From positions 136,911,686-136,975,685 of the forward strand of contig CAXKWD010000005.1 in the NCBI GenBank assembly GCA_964059195.1: 64,000 nucleotides of DNA, given 5' to 3'. Origin of the DNA: Ectobius pallidus. Lineage: Eukaryota > Arthropoda > Insecta > Blattodea > Ectobiidae. Under the pieces are notes generated by a model. That model saw nothing but the letters and a program-made list of their open reading frames with translations. It was not told the origin of the DNA and searched no databases. Positions 12,301-22,139 of this stretch are shown one piece after another (positions within the stretch are counted from its first letter, which is position 1; each line of letters begins with the position of its first letter). The position numbers and the translations under genes were made by a program.

Positions 12301-15300
12301 ATACTGTGCCCTAAAATGCAGAAAATTGTAACTTTTGTTTAAAAAGTGGAATATGGGATCAAATAGACCTTATTTTAATCTAACTTATCATAATAATTCA
12401 TAATCCATAAATAATTATTTTAGACCAGAAAATCAACTGAGACATGAATCTGCCCTTTTCTGGAGAATAACCCAGTTATTTCATTACAAAAATTTTACTT
12501 TCAATAGGTACCAAAGAATCACTTTTACTTTTAAGAATAACTAAGAGCCTCCCATGTGAGGAGGGCTAAGAGTTTTAGCATGGAGATCTGAAGTAGAAAT
12601 GATATTGTACTGGTGCAATTTTAATATTGTGTAACATATTTAAAATTTGTGTTTAGGTAGACCTAATGCAACATACATTTTATGTTACAATAATCAGCTA
12701 ACTTGCTACAACATTAAGTTCAAAAGTTCAGCATTCAGTTGGCATTAAGTTTCTCACACATTTGCAGTATGATATTTTCTCCCTCTACCTTCAGCATAGC
12801 CTACATGGCAAACCCATACAGGCTTATGAAAAATGGTCAGGTTATGTAACTTATAACTAGAGACGAGACTTTCATGCACTATAAAATTGCGAAATATGCA
12901 TGCATTCATGCATTATCAAACCATGAAACATGCACTATCAAGGGAAAAATACACTAAAATATGCACTAACATTTATGGCCCAATATGAAATTTTTTAGTA
13001 CACTTTATCTGAAATTATAATAGATCGCCTTTGGAACATTTAGCTGGAGGCATAGTAAAATCACAGAACAGACAATCACACTAACCACTGCACACACTGT
13101 AAAGATACTGCAGGTTTCCCGAGCCCTGACAAAGTACAATGCACCCCAAGTGCGGGCCGGAAATAGGTGGGGGTGGACAAAGGCAAGGTCAAATTCCTTT
13201 TCGCACATCTTGCGACACTTCACAAACGTCTGTAAAAATGGGTAGTAAAAATAGAATAGAGGGAAACTTTGCCACGATATCACTTTCTTGAAAACCCATT
13301 AAACATGCATTTAAACTGAATATAATGTATATTATATGCATGATTTAGCCAAAAATGCCCTAAATATGCATTATGCATGTTTTTTTCTCCAAAAAGGTCA
13401 AAACATGCAAACATGCACGGAAAAAGTATGCATATTTGGAACCAGAAAGTAATGACATGGGTAAGTACTCAGTTTGAGGTATGTCCTAAGTTCTCATAAA
13501 AACATGCATTTGCATGAAAGTCTCGTCTCTACTTATAACATTCTTTATACAGTGAGTCTCAGACAGATTGCACCCGCTTGCCGCACGCTGTGCTTCTCTT
13601 GTGATGACTCAACACATCCCGCGTCGTGGCCAGCCGTGTCCCCGCAGGTAAGTAAACAATTCCTGCACAGCCTGCAGTTGAGCATTGTTCTCGTGTTGTA
13701 CAGACGTGAAAGTGTTAATCTGTAGTTTGTCACATCTAAAAGAAAACATTAGGATAGAAATAAACTCAATAACGGAAGAACAATATTAATGCGTATTAAT
13801 CGGAATTTCCTATCACATTGCCAAAAATGTGTGGATGTAGGAGGAGGACACTTCCAGCATCTCCTGTAATAAGGTAGGTGCTTATTTTCGTTATTTTCAA
13901 ACTTATATCATTTATTTTCATTGTCACGCAAGGACAAGTCAGTCAACTGACGGACAGTTCCTTTGCTGCATACCGGGGATAGGAGCATCATCTGGGGGGA
14001 ACCCAACGCGCAGCGTGGCGGATCCAATCTGACTGAGACTCACTGTAGTTGTCACACACCATTTAGCTTCATTTGAAATTGCAGTATTAGTAAAGAAGGT
14101 ATGGTTTCCAATTTCAAATTTAATTGCTGTAAATTCTATACAGAATTTTTAGCTTCATCAGAATAAAACAATGTAGGAAAGGAAATATTACAAAATAGCA
14201 TTACAGTACTATGGGTAGGCTACTACATAGTTTTTAAACAATACACATATAACTCAATTGAGAAATTAATAATTTACAGATCTTCGTGATCATACAGATC
14301 TTTCAGGAACAATAAAAAAATATAACATACCTTTATTGCTTGATAGTCTGGTGGGCAGCTTTTTATTACAGGAGCCTCAAATAATGTCAATGGATTACAT
14401 CCTTGCCACTTCCGGTAACTCCCTACAAACTCCAGTGACAGAAGATGGCCAGATACTGATGTCATAATCATTTGGCATTTCTGATTAAAAACATTACATT
14501 CAAATTCATAAATTTTATTATACTGGGAGTACCCATCTCTCTGTAAACAAATGAAACAGTTACAGTTAATATACACGAAGCATAAAAAGCATCAATAATA
14601 CAACAGGAAAAAACCTTTAGTCCAAACCCATTATTGTATATTGTCGATAATTAAAAGAACGGTTGGATCTACTATGACACACTGCACAAAGGAGAAAGAT
14701 GTTGTTATACAGGTCACTTATACATTGATTGGCTGCCTATAAGCAATTGTCTCATTGATTGCCACATATAATGCTGCTTTCAACCTTGCACACGGGAAGA
14801 ACAAGTGCAAAGCTAATGAAAGGTAGCATGAGGTTTGTGACAGTTTAAGTTTGGTTAAGTTAGTCAGTGACAGGTAGCTCTAGTGACACAGTCATAATTG
14901 TCATGTTTCCTGCATTGTTTCATAATGAGATTGATTCTGCACACCATTCCCTGGCCTCACCCAATGTCATGACACATTTGAATCTTATGTAGACCTATAA
15001 CCAGGTTCAATACATATCCACTTCTTCATGATTTTTCTTTAATTATAAACTGAGTACGTATAAGATTTCTATACATTTTAAAGAACTATACAACCTCAAA
15101 TAGGGCTTTTTTCGGGAAAATGGAAATAGGCCTACTTGTGGTACCTTAGCCCCCACTCCTACTTACTAATAGGACCAGCCTGGGAAGGAGAGTTTAGGGT
15201 GGGGAGTAAGCTTAACTATAAACAGTGAGATCTATTCGTAGCCGTAAATTTTATGCATCGACCGGTACTCAATCACGGGACCACTAGCATCGTAACTATT

Positions 15301-16428
15301 AATTAGCCTTAACCACTACGCCACAAGTGACTGCTGAGCAGTGATGGGGAAAATCATGTATTTAAATTTAGAGAGCTGTAACATATGAGAAATAGCTGTT
15401 TCGCTGCAAGGGTCGTTCTTTTAATGCTAAAGAAGCCCCTGGTAAGTGTATTATAGCCTATTGTATTTTTGATATGGTGCAAGGCTTATTTTTGTAATGT
15501 ATCGTAATTAGCACAAATGATTAAGGGTACAACAGTGAGCTGCAGTGCTGACATTGAGTAGGTTCATAATCAGGGTAAAGGAACATGGAAGGCTAGCAGC
15601 CAGGGGAAGTAGATGAAGCAGGCCCAAGGGCGAGGCTGGGTGGAGCTTCCCTGCTGCCCGCCCTTTCTCACGTTTCTAAAAAGAAAGAAAGAGAAAAAAG
15701 AACTGGTGCAGTGTGTCATAGCATCCCCAGTCATCATTCGGCGAATGAAATCAGGGGAAAAACCAAATATAAGGTGCATCGTCGCATGAGACATATCCTG
15801 CCCTAACCCACCCCCAGCGAAGCACTTTCTTTTATACCACGATCTAGCGAATTCTTCGAGGATAAACAGGCTGATAAACTGTTGGGTACAAGGCAAACCT
15901 GTGGGTACTCTCGAATTTTTTAAAATTTGGTACAAGGGGCACTCTCGAATTTTTAATATTAAGTACAGGGGACACTCTCGCAGTTTTAGTATTTGGTACA
16001 AGGGACACTATCGCAGTTTTAATATTTGGTACAAGGGGCACTCCCGCATTTTTAATATTTGGTATGGTCGGGAGTGTTGGCGACAATATACAAGGACAGT
16101 TTGTCGCCATGCTGCGCTGAGAAACAGAATGTGAATATCGAATGGGCGGAGCTTAACCTGTACCTTTTGTCTTTCGCCGAAATCAGCAATTACTACTCAT
16201 TACGGCGTCCCTTATTACATCAAATTCCAGAGGGGGGTAACTTACCCGTCGGAGATTTCCTCCCGACAATAACCCAGCTATGTTTTTAGCAGCATCATTC
16301 TTCTCTGCGACATTTAGTATCTTCATCTTATCTTCTTTTTTACACAAATTAACAACATTTCTATTAACAGTTTTACTCCTACATCTTACACCACTAAAAA
16401 ATGTTAATTTTATCTTCGATAAAATCAT
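169..16428 (-). CDS. TOP3A: DNA topoisomerase III alpha, 5' portion of gene (6 exons, runs off left edge)
   Basis: Type IA topoisomerase that passes single strands and, with BLM helicase and RMI proteins, dissolves double Holliday junctions; a mitochondrial form decatenates mtDNA. Coding exons (minus strand, 5' to 3'): 16428-16246, 14540-14331, 11173-11040, 10759-10641, 2362-2192, 344-169. All junctions are GT/AG and in phase, giving 331 codons. Seen: N-terminal TOPRIM fold with VAEKND (about residues 40-45), MTSVSGHLL, the acidic metal-binding WTDCDREGENIGFE in exon 3, SDAVDVRQELDLRIG, then SYGSCQFPTLGFVVER and the KSKWRPLPLDTV segment. The active-site tyrosine region, zinc fingers and C-terminus lie beyond the window. 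No frame break is seen, so it should be a working gene. The upstream neighbour on the same strand is EFR3. Identity is clear from continuous similarity to animal TOP3A. Confidence 0.95.
345..2191 (-). other. TOP3A intron 5
   Basis: No coding similarity. The only structured content I see is the Penelope-type hairpin at 1819-1992 and short homopolymer runs such as the G tract near 1003. Confidence 0.7.
1819..1992. mobile_element. Penelope-type terminal palindrome (mini-element)
   Basis: Arms 1819-1857 and 1954-1992 are 39 bases each and nearly perfect inverted copies. The interior plus strand has CTGAGGA (1899-1905), a stem AGGGA/TCCCT, GAAAC (1925-1929), then a GTAAG. This is the same order as at the ends of the Penelope-like elements at 36-44 kb. 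An inner hairpin sits at about 1866-1900. The transposon assignment is inference from shared layout. Confidence 0.5.
2192..2362 (-). CDS. TOP3A: TOP3A coding exon 5
   Basis: Acceptor gtttttag, donor AAAAG|gttagt. Encodes AAFTRFQTLRLKQVFPQHLG then LISYGSCQFPTLGFVVERYN, the segment just before the toroidal domain. Separated from exon 4 by an 8.3-kb intron filled with repeats. Confidence 0.96.
3302..3511 (-). pseudogene. LINE reverse-transcriptase C-terminal fragment
   Basis: An open 69-residue segment contains GVWKLRGIRRDFEKVRCPLC then EDAEHLILKC, the CPLC...H..C zinc-knuckle end typical of I/Jockey/R1-like non-LTR elements. No intact reverse transcriptase adjoins it, so this is a truncated dead fragment inside TOP3A intron 4. 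Confidence 0.65.
4068..4262 (+). repeat. Fragment of interspersed family shared with 33.1, 34.6 and 62.7 kb
   Basis: Shares AACTCACGAAC, CCAGCTTCGAG.TGCATTT, CCCTTCAGTCCA..TATGTT and AATTTTCAGATCTCTGC-like blocks with the copies at 33.48-33.64 kb and, in reverse, at 62.70-62.82 kb. It ends near an A/T-rich tail with TATAGAGA. Family not identified by name; behaves like a non-LTR or SINE-like repeat. Confidence 0.6.
4385..7907. repeat. Large inverted repeat with 1.1-kb arms
   Basis: Arms 4385-5496 and 6796-7907 are 1112 bases each and inverted, with only scattered mismatches. For example, the segment with CATAGTCTCAGATGTTAATG near 4421 reappears in reverse near 7852-7871. The 1.3-kb centre is mostly a hAT insertion. 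It lies within TOP3A intron 4, so the pre-mRNA would contain a very long hairpin. It could be a foldback element or two facing copies of one transposon; I see no reading frame or clear target duplication. Confidence 0.9.
5666..6601. mobile_element. Non-autonomous hAT-type element, 936 bp
   Basis: Termini TAGGGACCGGATT and AATCCGGTCCCTA are inverted. The element is flanked on both sides by the identical octamer TATATAAT (5658-5665 and 6602-6609), the 8-bp target duplication expected of hAT transposition. The interior repeats the word TTTTAGGTTTT and has no transposase. It sits in the centre of the large inverted repeat. Confidence 0.9.
8011..8263. mobile_element. Short MITE with about 32-bp inverted ends
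   Basis: CGGGTGCACGGGCAAAGAGA at the left is mirrored by TTTCTTTGCCCACGCACCC at the right, with GTTAAGTCCA continuing the arms. The interior of about 190 bp is non-coding. No convincing target duplication. Confidence 0.75.
8829..10196. mobile_element. Non-autonomous hAT element, 1368 bp
   Basis: Ends CAGTAGCGGCT and AGCCGCTACTG are exact inverted repeats. Flanking octamer GTTCATAC is duplicated at 8821-8828 and 10197-10204. No transposase frame is intact; short open frames at 9.75-10.04 kb on both strands show no recognisable domain. Confidence 0.93.
10641..10759 (-). CDS. TOP3A: TOP3A coding exon 4
   Basis: Acceptor tttgattgcag, donor ATAG|gtgagc. Encodes AKFSEITARSVYRAVQTLG followed by ISDAVDVRQELDLRIG, which is strongly conserved in TOP3 enzymes. 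Split codons at both ends match the neighbouring exons. Confidence 0.95.
11040..11173 (-). CDS. TOP3A: TOP3A coding exon 3 (TOPRIM acidic motif)
   Basis: Acceptor ttctaatatag, donor AG|gttagt. Encodes RTLEKEVRGCNTLVIWTDCD and onward, including the DxDxxG-type acidic motif that binds magnesium. A 1.25-kb TA-flanked element ends only about 50 bases upstream of this acceptor. Confidence 0.95.
11223..12476. mobile_element. TA-flanked inverted-repeat element with periodic GGAGGTGAG words
   Basis: Ends GTTGGGTCATTCTCC and GGAGAATAACCCAGT are inverted repeats (about 24 of 28 positions including AAAAGGG), flanked by TA on each side. The interior repeats ACGGAGGTGAG at 11724, 11739, 11894, 12084 and 12283, with a one-mismatch copy at 11405. 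No coding frame. TA duplication suggests a Tc1/mariner-type mover; the superfamily is not certain. Confidence 0.75.
12858..13531. mobile_element. Non-autonomous hAT element, 674 bp
   Basis: TAGAGACGAGACTTTCATGC at the left is perfectly mirrored at the right end. Octamer CTTATAAC is duplicated at 12850-12857 and 13532-13539. The subterminal regions are packed with ATGCAT-like words. No intact transposase. Confidence 0.94.
13550..14045. mobile_element. Tc1/mariner-type non-autonomous element, 496 bp
   Basis: CAGTGAGTCTCAGACAGATT at the left is mirrored by AATCTGACTGAGACTCACTG at the right, with one or two mismatches, flanked by TA (13548-13549, 14046-14047). It begins ten bases after the target duplication of the preceding hAT element. 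The interior is relatively GC-rich and non-coding. Confidence 0.88.
14331..14540 (-). CDS. TOP3A: TOP3A coding exon 2
   Basis: Acceptor ttgtttacag, donor AAG|gtatgt; 70 codons in phase 0. Encodes RDGYSQYNKIYEF through MIMTSVSGHLL and YRKWQGCNPLTLFEAP, the TOPRIM-domain segment. Confidence 0.95.
15235..15335 (-). mobile_element. tRNA-derived SINE head (degenerate)
   Basis: Minus strand reads TGGCGTAGTGGTTAAGG (A-box like) followed about 35 bases later by GGTCCCGTGATTGAG, a decayed B box. Such A/B spacing is that of tRNA-derived SINEs. It lacks tRNA arms and is not a functional tRNA. Confidence 0.5.
15897..16072. repeat. 33-bp minisatellite, about five units
   Basis: Tandem units of the form GTACAAGGGGCACTCTCG.. 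TTTTTAATATTTG with small differences. Because 33 is divisible by three, all frames stay open and produce spurious 11-residue protein repeats on both strands. Lies in TOP3A intron 1. Confidence 0.85.
16246..16428 (-). CDS. TOP3A: TOP3A coding exon 1
   Basis: Begins at the first ATG after an in-frame TAA (16444-16446) and ends at donor CGG|gtaagt. Residues 1-34 are basic and hydrophobic (starts MILSKIKLTFFSG) and precede a second ATG (16324-16326, residue 35) directly before KILNVAEKNDAAK, where the conserved domain starts. This matches the human arrangement, in which the upstream start gives a mitochondrial form and the downstream start a nuclear form. Confidence 0.9.
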
Positions 16429-16862
16429 TAACCTCAAAATAGGTTATGACGGGTTCAGACGTACTTTCATTATAAAATGAAGACTAACATCTAAGAACAC
16501 TTTTTGGGATAGAATGTACGGGATCATCTGCAGAATAAAATAAGCTTTGTGATTTAAATACATATTTTATTTTCAAAGCAGTTCCGTCCTAATTCTACGG
16601 AGAATCCAGTTACACTATACACCTTCCCGCGCCCATGCCGTTTCTCTTTGCACTTTGTTATTCGTCGCTTGTTAATGCAGTGTGACTGGTGTCGATGGAG
16701 AAATTTCTCTTTCACTTACAAAAACAAAATCCCTCCAGTTCCTCAAAAGACACTAAAATACATCTCAATAATTATTAATATTTGCAGTATTATTATTATT
16801 TTCACTCCTTCTTAGGGAGGTTTGTTTTATACTATACATCGACTGTACACAGCAAAGATGAT

Positions 16863-17479
16863 CAGAGGCGCCAAGTTTTGAAAAATATTGGGCGGGCTCA
16901 AAGATTTTAAAATTTTCATACTTCTGCCCCTTATTTCGTTCTTCCCTCTGGTTCATTGTTTCTTGCTGATTTAACGAATCTTTCTCAATTCATTCTTTCT
17001 ATTTGTTCTTTTCACTTTGACCTTTTTTCTTTTTCCAGTCGCCGATATCTTTTACTCCACACTCCTGGCTTATATCACAATTCTTTATTTTGTCAATTAA
17101 TATCTTCCCTGTCATTTTTCGTAATCACAAGTATCATCTTAATTCTAAATCGAACTTTTCCGGCCTCTCCTTATGTATACTTAAAAGCAGCAATCTGATT
17201 AAGCTTTTTTCCCCCCCCGAACGTAAAACGGCTCTTTTTTTAAAGCATAAAATATATTTCGGTAGTATCTTAGGAAATTGCATAGACAGAGTAAGCCGTA
17301 AGTAAATGAATGAATTGTAACAAAAGCCCTTAAAATGTATGTCAACAATAGCCTGATTTTTCGCTTTAGAGCTATTCAACAACGTAACACGATTTTTAGT
17401 ATTAACAATAAATAGTCATGGCAATGATACACAGCAAATTATTGGGTGGGCTTGGGCCCATATAAGTTTGCGCCACTGG
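16863..17479. mobile_element. Probable old hAT-like element
   Basis: Left end CAGAGGCGCCAAGTTTT and right end AAGTTTGCGCCACTG are approximate inverted repeats with the CAG.GGCGC start seen in many hAT elements. No matching 8-bp duplication is visible, so the copy is old or the limits are slightly wrong. Confidence 0.45.
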
Positions 17480-17574
17480 TCTCTATTGTTTTGTTGAAGG
17501 GAGATTATTATTATTATAATAACATTATTGTCATTGTCACATTATAATTATGAGCATTATTATGATTATGATGA

Positions 17575-18000
17575 TGATTATTAAGTCCATTGAGGCAGGG
17601 ACAACCCTGATAAATTTCTGAGCAATTAATTCCAGCTTTCCATCGTCCACACCTGTTGCCACAATTACCAGTGCACTGGCAAAAAATCATGGACATAATC
17701 AACAGCTGCAGATTCCATCATGATTAGTATGTCTTATCCTCAGGTCCACCACCACGCATCTGGCATCAGATAATTGTCAAGGCATTTTGTCTGCGATCCA
17801 CACTGAAAGAGTGCAGATTGGCAGCTTCTTTTGTTGGTGGGAGGGACAGCAGAACACGTTACCTTTAGCTGTGATTTGATAAACGCTGAGTACCGGAAAG
17901 TGCCACAATTTCTTCGAGTTTCTCGAACACCATATATGGCAAAAATATTTTCTCCCCTGCTTCTGCAACAGCATCTGGCATTGATGTTGGGCTGTGGAAC
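17575..18000 (-). pseudogene. Decayed transposon-derived gene fragment with CXC-like cysteine end
   Basis: In one minus frame AEAGEKIFLPYMVFEKLEEI is followed, after two stops, by SLPPTKEAANLHSF. A downstream frame then gives FCQCTGNCGNRCGRWKAGIN and CSEIYQGCPC. I recognise this order from repeat-borne insect and fish proteins: an AGEKF-like block, LPPT..A..HS, then a CxC...C.CRK.GL.C tail resembling a tesmin-type CXC domain. Stops and frame changes show it is dead. The element family is unnamed here. Confidence 0.5.
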
Positions 18001-18060
18001 ACATCAAATGCAGAATGAAGATATCTTTTTTTGCTCAAATAAATTCCAACCCTTACCAGA

Positions 18061-20423
18061 ATAAAATTTTTAAATAGAAATTACTGACCTTTGGTGAAAC
18101 AACCAGTAAGTAGAAGACTTTAGGAGAAAAATTCCTCTGACTCCATGACCTTTGGCTTTCCATGCTGATGCTCTATAAACTGAACTAGCCAAAGTCTGAC
18201 TCACGGTGCCAGGTGTAATCTTTCTCCTATGATACATAGCTTATCACTGTTTTTCAACATCACTGGCAAATGGCCAGTGAATTAATTTTTTGGACAACTG
18301 ATAAGGATGAAACTGTTATAAGAAGACATGAGGGAAGAATAAGAAATACCAATATTATTAATTTACAACAGTTTTTAAAACAAAACAACTGTACATAACA
18401 GAAAGCTACATCACATGTATAGCATATTCAGTGTGGTACATTCATCCCACACTAGTGTTAACAAATTTCTTTAAGAATTCAATAAGTGATGCCTTAGAAA
18501 GTAGGTATTGTATTTTTATCTCAAAATTACTCCTTTTGAAATAATGAATACAACCATTTTATACTCAGTTACTTATTGGTAGTCTTTTCCTGTCCATGGT
18601 ACATTCTTCCAAGACACATTAAAATTATTTTCTTAACATTTATCGTACCTGTTTCGCAGGACAGTCAATATCTGGAAGTTATTGCTGTTTCTTGTGTACA
18701 AGTATAAGATGGTCAAGACGGTTAGTGCAAAGGCGAACAACATCCAGAAGCCTCAACCTCAAGGAATCCTATCTCCAAGACCTGAACAATAGGGATCGCT
18801 TTACTTCACTTCCTCTAAAACAAAATGATTTGCACAATGTGTTAATTTATCATGACTTCATAAGAGATAGCAATAAAAAGAAAACAATGAATGAAACACG
18901 AGTCAAACGGGTTACACTACATTTTTCTTCTCCAACTTTTTCTTAAAACTAAAGCTACATGGGTTGGATAAAAAGTAATAACAATGCATTTTCTTGAACA
19001 AGACTTTAATATCAAATGAAATGTTCTATTCTTATACTCCTTAAATCTAATCTCTTCCCTATCTACCACCTTTTGCCACATAAGTGAAGGTGCCATACTC
19101 CATCTCTATTAATGTTCCACAGTTACTGTCCTACAGTTATATATGTATGTATTTCGGTGGATATTTCGTGAAATAAATTACTTACACTACATTGGGAACA
19201 TTGCACAATGATGAACTTTGCTTCTTTATTTACATTCCATTTCTATATTCTTCTGCCTTTGTATGAACTGAAGTAAATTTCGATTAGGCATGATTAGAGT
19301 TAATGTTCAAATATAATGACGAGAAATATTATCGTAATTTCTACTAAACACCATCAAATAGCCATTTGCAAACAGAAGTGCCAACCATACCACTGTGGAT
19401 AAAAGGCGAAATCTGTTGAATACAAGTAACAAACATTCTACACTCTTCTGCTGTAATCGATCATAGCATCGCTAACTTGGCAAAGACATAGCAGGAAAGG
19501 AGTGTACTCAAACAGTACAAACCAGGTCACAGACAATCTTTGCATAAATTCTGCAATCTTTGTAATCGATCACAAATATCGATATATCGGTAAATCTTCG
19601 ACAGCCACAGAAACAGCAGGGGAAAAAAAAAAAAACATGCTGCTAAGAAATAAAAAATACAATACACCAATTTTAAGGCACATTTTCGTGCTCATTTCTC
19701 ACTTTACGGATAGAAGGAGCATATTTCGTGCGGAATCGAGTAAATTTCGCGATATTTCGTGGATTTAATTTGGATCATATTGGTATTTTAGCATATAAAA
19801 GCTAAATATAGCTAAGGGATGTTGTTTTATAAAATTTCGCGCTTATCGTTGTAACAAAAAAATACAGCCCCTATATATATATATTTTTTTTTTAAAGAGT
19901 TCTTATGCAAATGGACACCTTCATTGATGGTCCTGCCAAACTCACCCATTGTGAGTCTGTGCCACTATGAACTCTTACTAACATTTTGAGGGAGGTGTTA
20001 CACCATAGGAAATTCCATCTATACTGTAGGTCAGTCACCGCAGGACATTAACAGAAGTGGATGCGTTGATGGAGTATGACACCCTCCACATGTGGTATAC
20101 AGGGGAGGTGATCAGATTTAAGGAATTTAAGTCCTTTCTTCTGTAGATAAAGCCCTTCTCAAGAAAATACACTGTTGCCATTATTCTTTATCTAACACAT
20201 GTAGCATGAACATCTGAATTTATATCTTCACAAATCTGTATTATATTACTGCTTATACTTCACAACACAGAGTAAATGGAAAATGTACTCATGCAAGCAC
20301 GACCCTCAAGATAAGATGATTCATCAGGATTTCTTATTGCCTGTTTCAGCCAACAAGTTAAATTCACTGGCCTGAAACTACAACATAAAAACCTTAATTT
20401 TAATACTGTGTATTGACAAAAGT
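18061..20423. other. Intergenic stretch without recognised features
   Basis: AT-rich sequence between TOP3A and EFR3. Some open segments exist, for example around 18660-18790, but I could not tie any to a family. Confidence 0.5.
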
Positions 20424-20723
20424 TCATAGTGGCTGAGGTGCAGCTGGTCCGCTGCACTACAAACTGGAAGGTGAAGGGTTTGATCCCTGATGAGGTCATT
20501 CGGATTTTTCAATTGACCTAATCCTTCTAGTGGCACTATGGACCTGGGGTCAACTCATCCTCTAACCGAAACGAGTACCAGGAGCAATCCTGGAGTTACA
20601 GGCAGTTGGTGCATAAAGCTTACAGCCTTACCACATTCATCTGTGTGAAAATCTAGGAGCTTCAACCTCCTGGAACCCTAAGGGCCTTCTTGGCCCACTG
20701 TATAAGGGCCACTTTACTTTTTG
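20424..20723 (+). mobile_element. tRNA-derived SINE, family A copy 1
   Basis: Starts with a tRNA-like head (GGGTTTGATCCCTGATGAGG as B box) and continues with GGCACTATGGACCTGGGGTC, ACCAGGAGCAATCCTGGAG, and a 3' part with CTTCAACCTCCTGGAACCCT and CACTTTACTTTT. The same order occurs reversed at 62.26-62.55 kb, which defines the family. Confidence 0.8.
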
Positions 20724-21943
20724 CTCACATTGACAGGAGATGGAACAAAGTTCATTAAGAATTTGTTGCATCTTTCAACTTCATCTACTAAAAATCAAAG
20801 GTTGTCGGCTTCACGCACCGACCATCTTTATCCCAAAGATTGTTCCATTACCATTTCTGTTTCCTGCATTGAATCTAGAAGCAATTTTTTAGCTTAGTGG
20901 GGAAAGCACTGGAAGTTAGTACTGTATCTTTTTGCAAAATGTTGCAAACCACCATCCTATGATACGAAATTCAGATCATTATGTTCTTCAGGGTCTTGGC
21001 TCTGATGAATGTTTCTTAGCGCTCAAGCCTACACCTTGTGATTATCCTTTTCTCAGCAGGGAGATGGTGTGGAAAGGCTTTTAGAAGAAAGAAAGAAAGA
21101 AATAAAATAAAATAAATTCACAATTTTTAAAAAAATTATGCTAATGAAAGTATGTGCAATGAGACATTTCCACCCAGCTAGGCAGAAAGGAATCATTCAC
21201 TTTAATGACTAGGGTGTGACATCCTTCTTACTGACCCTTGAAACAGGAGAAAGACAAGGCCATAATTATTTGCATGATTTCTGCAAATTTCATACCCTAT
21301 ATAAATAAAAACCTAAAATGTATTAATATAAACGCATATTCATGTAATTCTTGATTAATGCTGAGACCAAAACGTTTTGCATTACATTATTTTTATTAAG
21401 GGGAAAATAATATAATGTAAAAGATTTGAATTCTAAGGCATCAAAGATTATTCTTGGGCAATTCAGTGTACACTCTATGTCCCTATACACATGGGTTTAA
21501 TAACAAATGTGATGTTTTATGCCAACAATATACCATCCCTTACTTAACAATAATCCTGCTTTCTTTCACTTCTTTTCCTCAATGTATTGTTCTACCACCA
21601 TCATGCAGATAAAAGCTACTCGTTCAGATAACTATGACAGTTATTAAGAGCATGGCATACTTCATTCCTTTGCTATCGTTTTTCCTCTGACATTATCAAA
21701 TTTATTACTTTCGGAGTTCTATAGGCACAATCTTTAGGTTTTTTACAAATACACAGCAATTATAAAGTATGTCATTCTCTCATACTCTATAAGGAAAAAT
21801 TTTACATTTGCTCTTATAAAAGCCTTATCTCAAAGTGTAGATGAAGCAAATACTGCTACATAATTAATTAATAAAGAAAAGTATTTCCATACAATATTAA
21901 ATTGTATTTGAAGTTATATAACATAATGATAATATAATGAGCT
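20724..21943. other. Intergenic stretch without recognised features
   Basis: AT-rich, no coding similarity or structured repeat recognised apart from a short GAAA-rich run near 21086. Confidence 0.5.
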
Positions 21944-22139
21944 GAATTTAAAACTAAACTTCACTTTTGGTGTAAGTTAACTGTATTAGTTTCAGCGCTA
22001 TCGCTACCATTGTCATGAGCTATACATCAATTGCTGTGGCACCTTCCTGCGGATGTGGAACAAATTTTGAGATGAGGTAGCGATGGTGCCGAAACTAGTA
22101 CAGGTAAACTATACTAAAAGTGAAGTTTAGTCTTCAATT
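21944..22139. mobile_element. Penelope-type terminal palindrome (mini-element)
   Basis: Arms 21944-22007 and 22077-22139 are imperfect inverted copies containing ACTAAACTTCACTTTT and ATCGCTACC. The plus strand reads GAGATGA (22069-22075), stem GGTA/TGCC, GAAAC (22091-22095), AGGTA, then AAAGTGAAGTTTAG. The last block matches the end of the Penelope-like element at 36.5 kb. The CTGATGA core is changed at two positions. Confidence 0.5.

Noticed and set aside
14664..14690. CTATGACACACTGCAC shared with the minus strand near 15.7 kb
   Set aside because: A single 16-base match in AT-rich introns without extended similarity; probably chance or a tiny repeat relic.
15570..16110. Long minus-strand open frames with 11-residue protein repeats
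   Set aside because: They arise from a 33-bp minisatellite, which keeps every frame open; no domain, and the region lies in a TOP3A intron.
18650..18800. Coding-like segments on both strands near a CGAAACAG|GTACGA junction
   Set aside because: Several frames look plausible, none matches a family I know, and no partner exon was found nearby.
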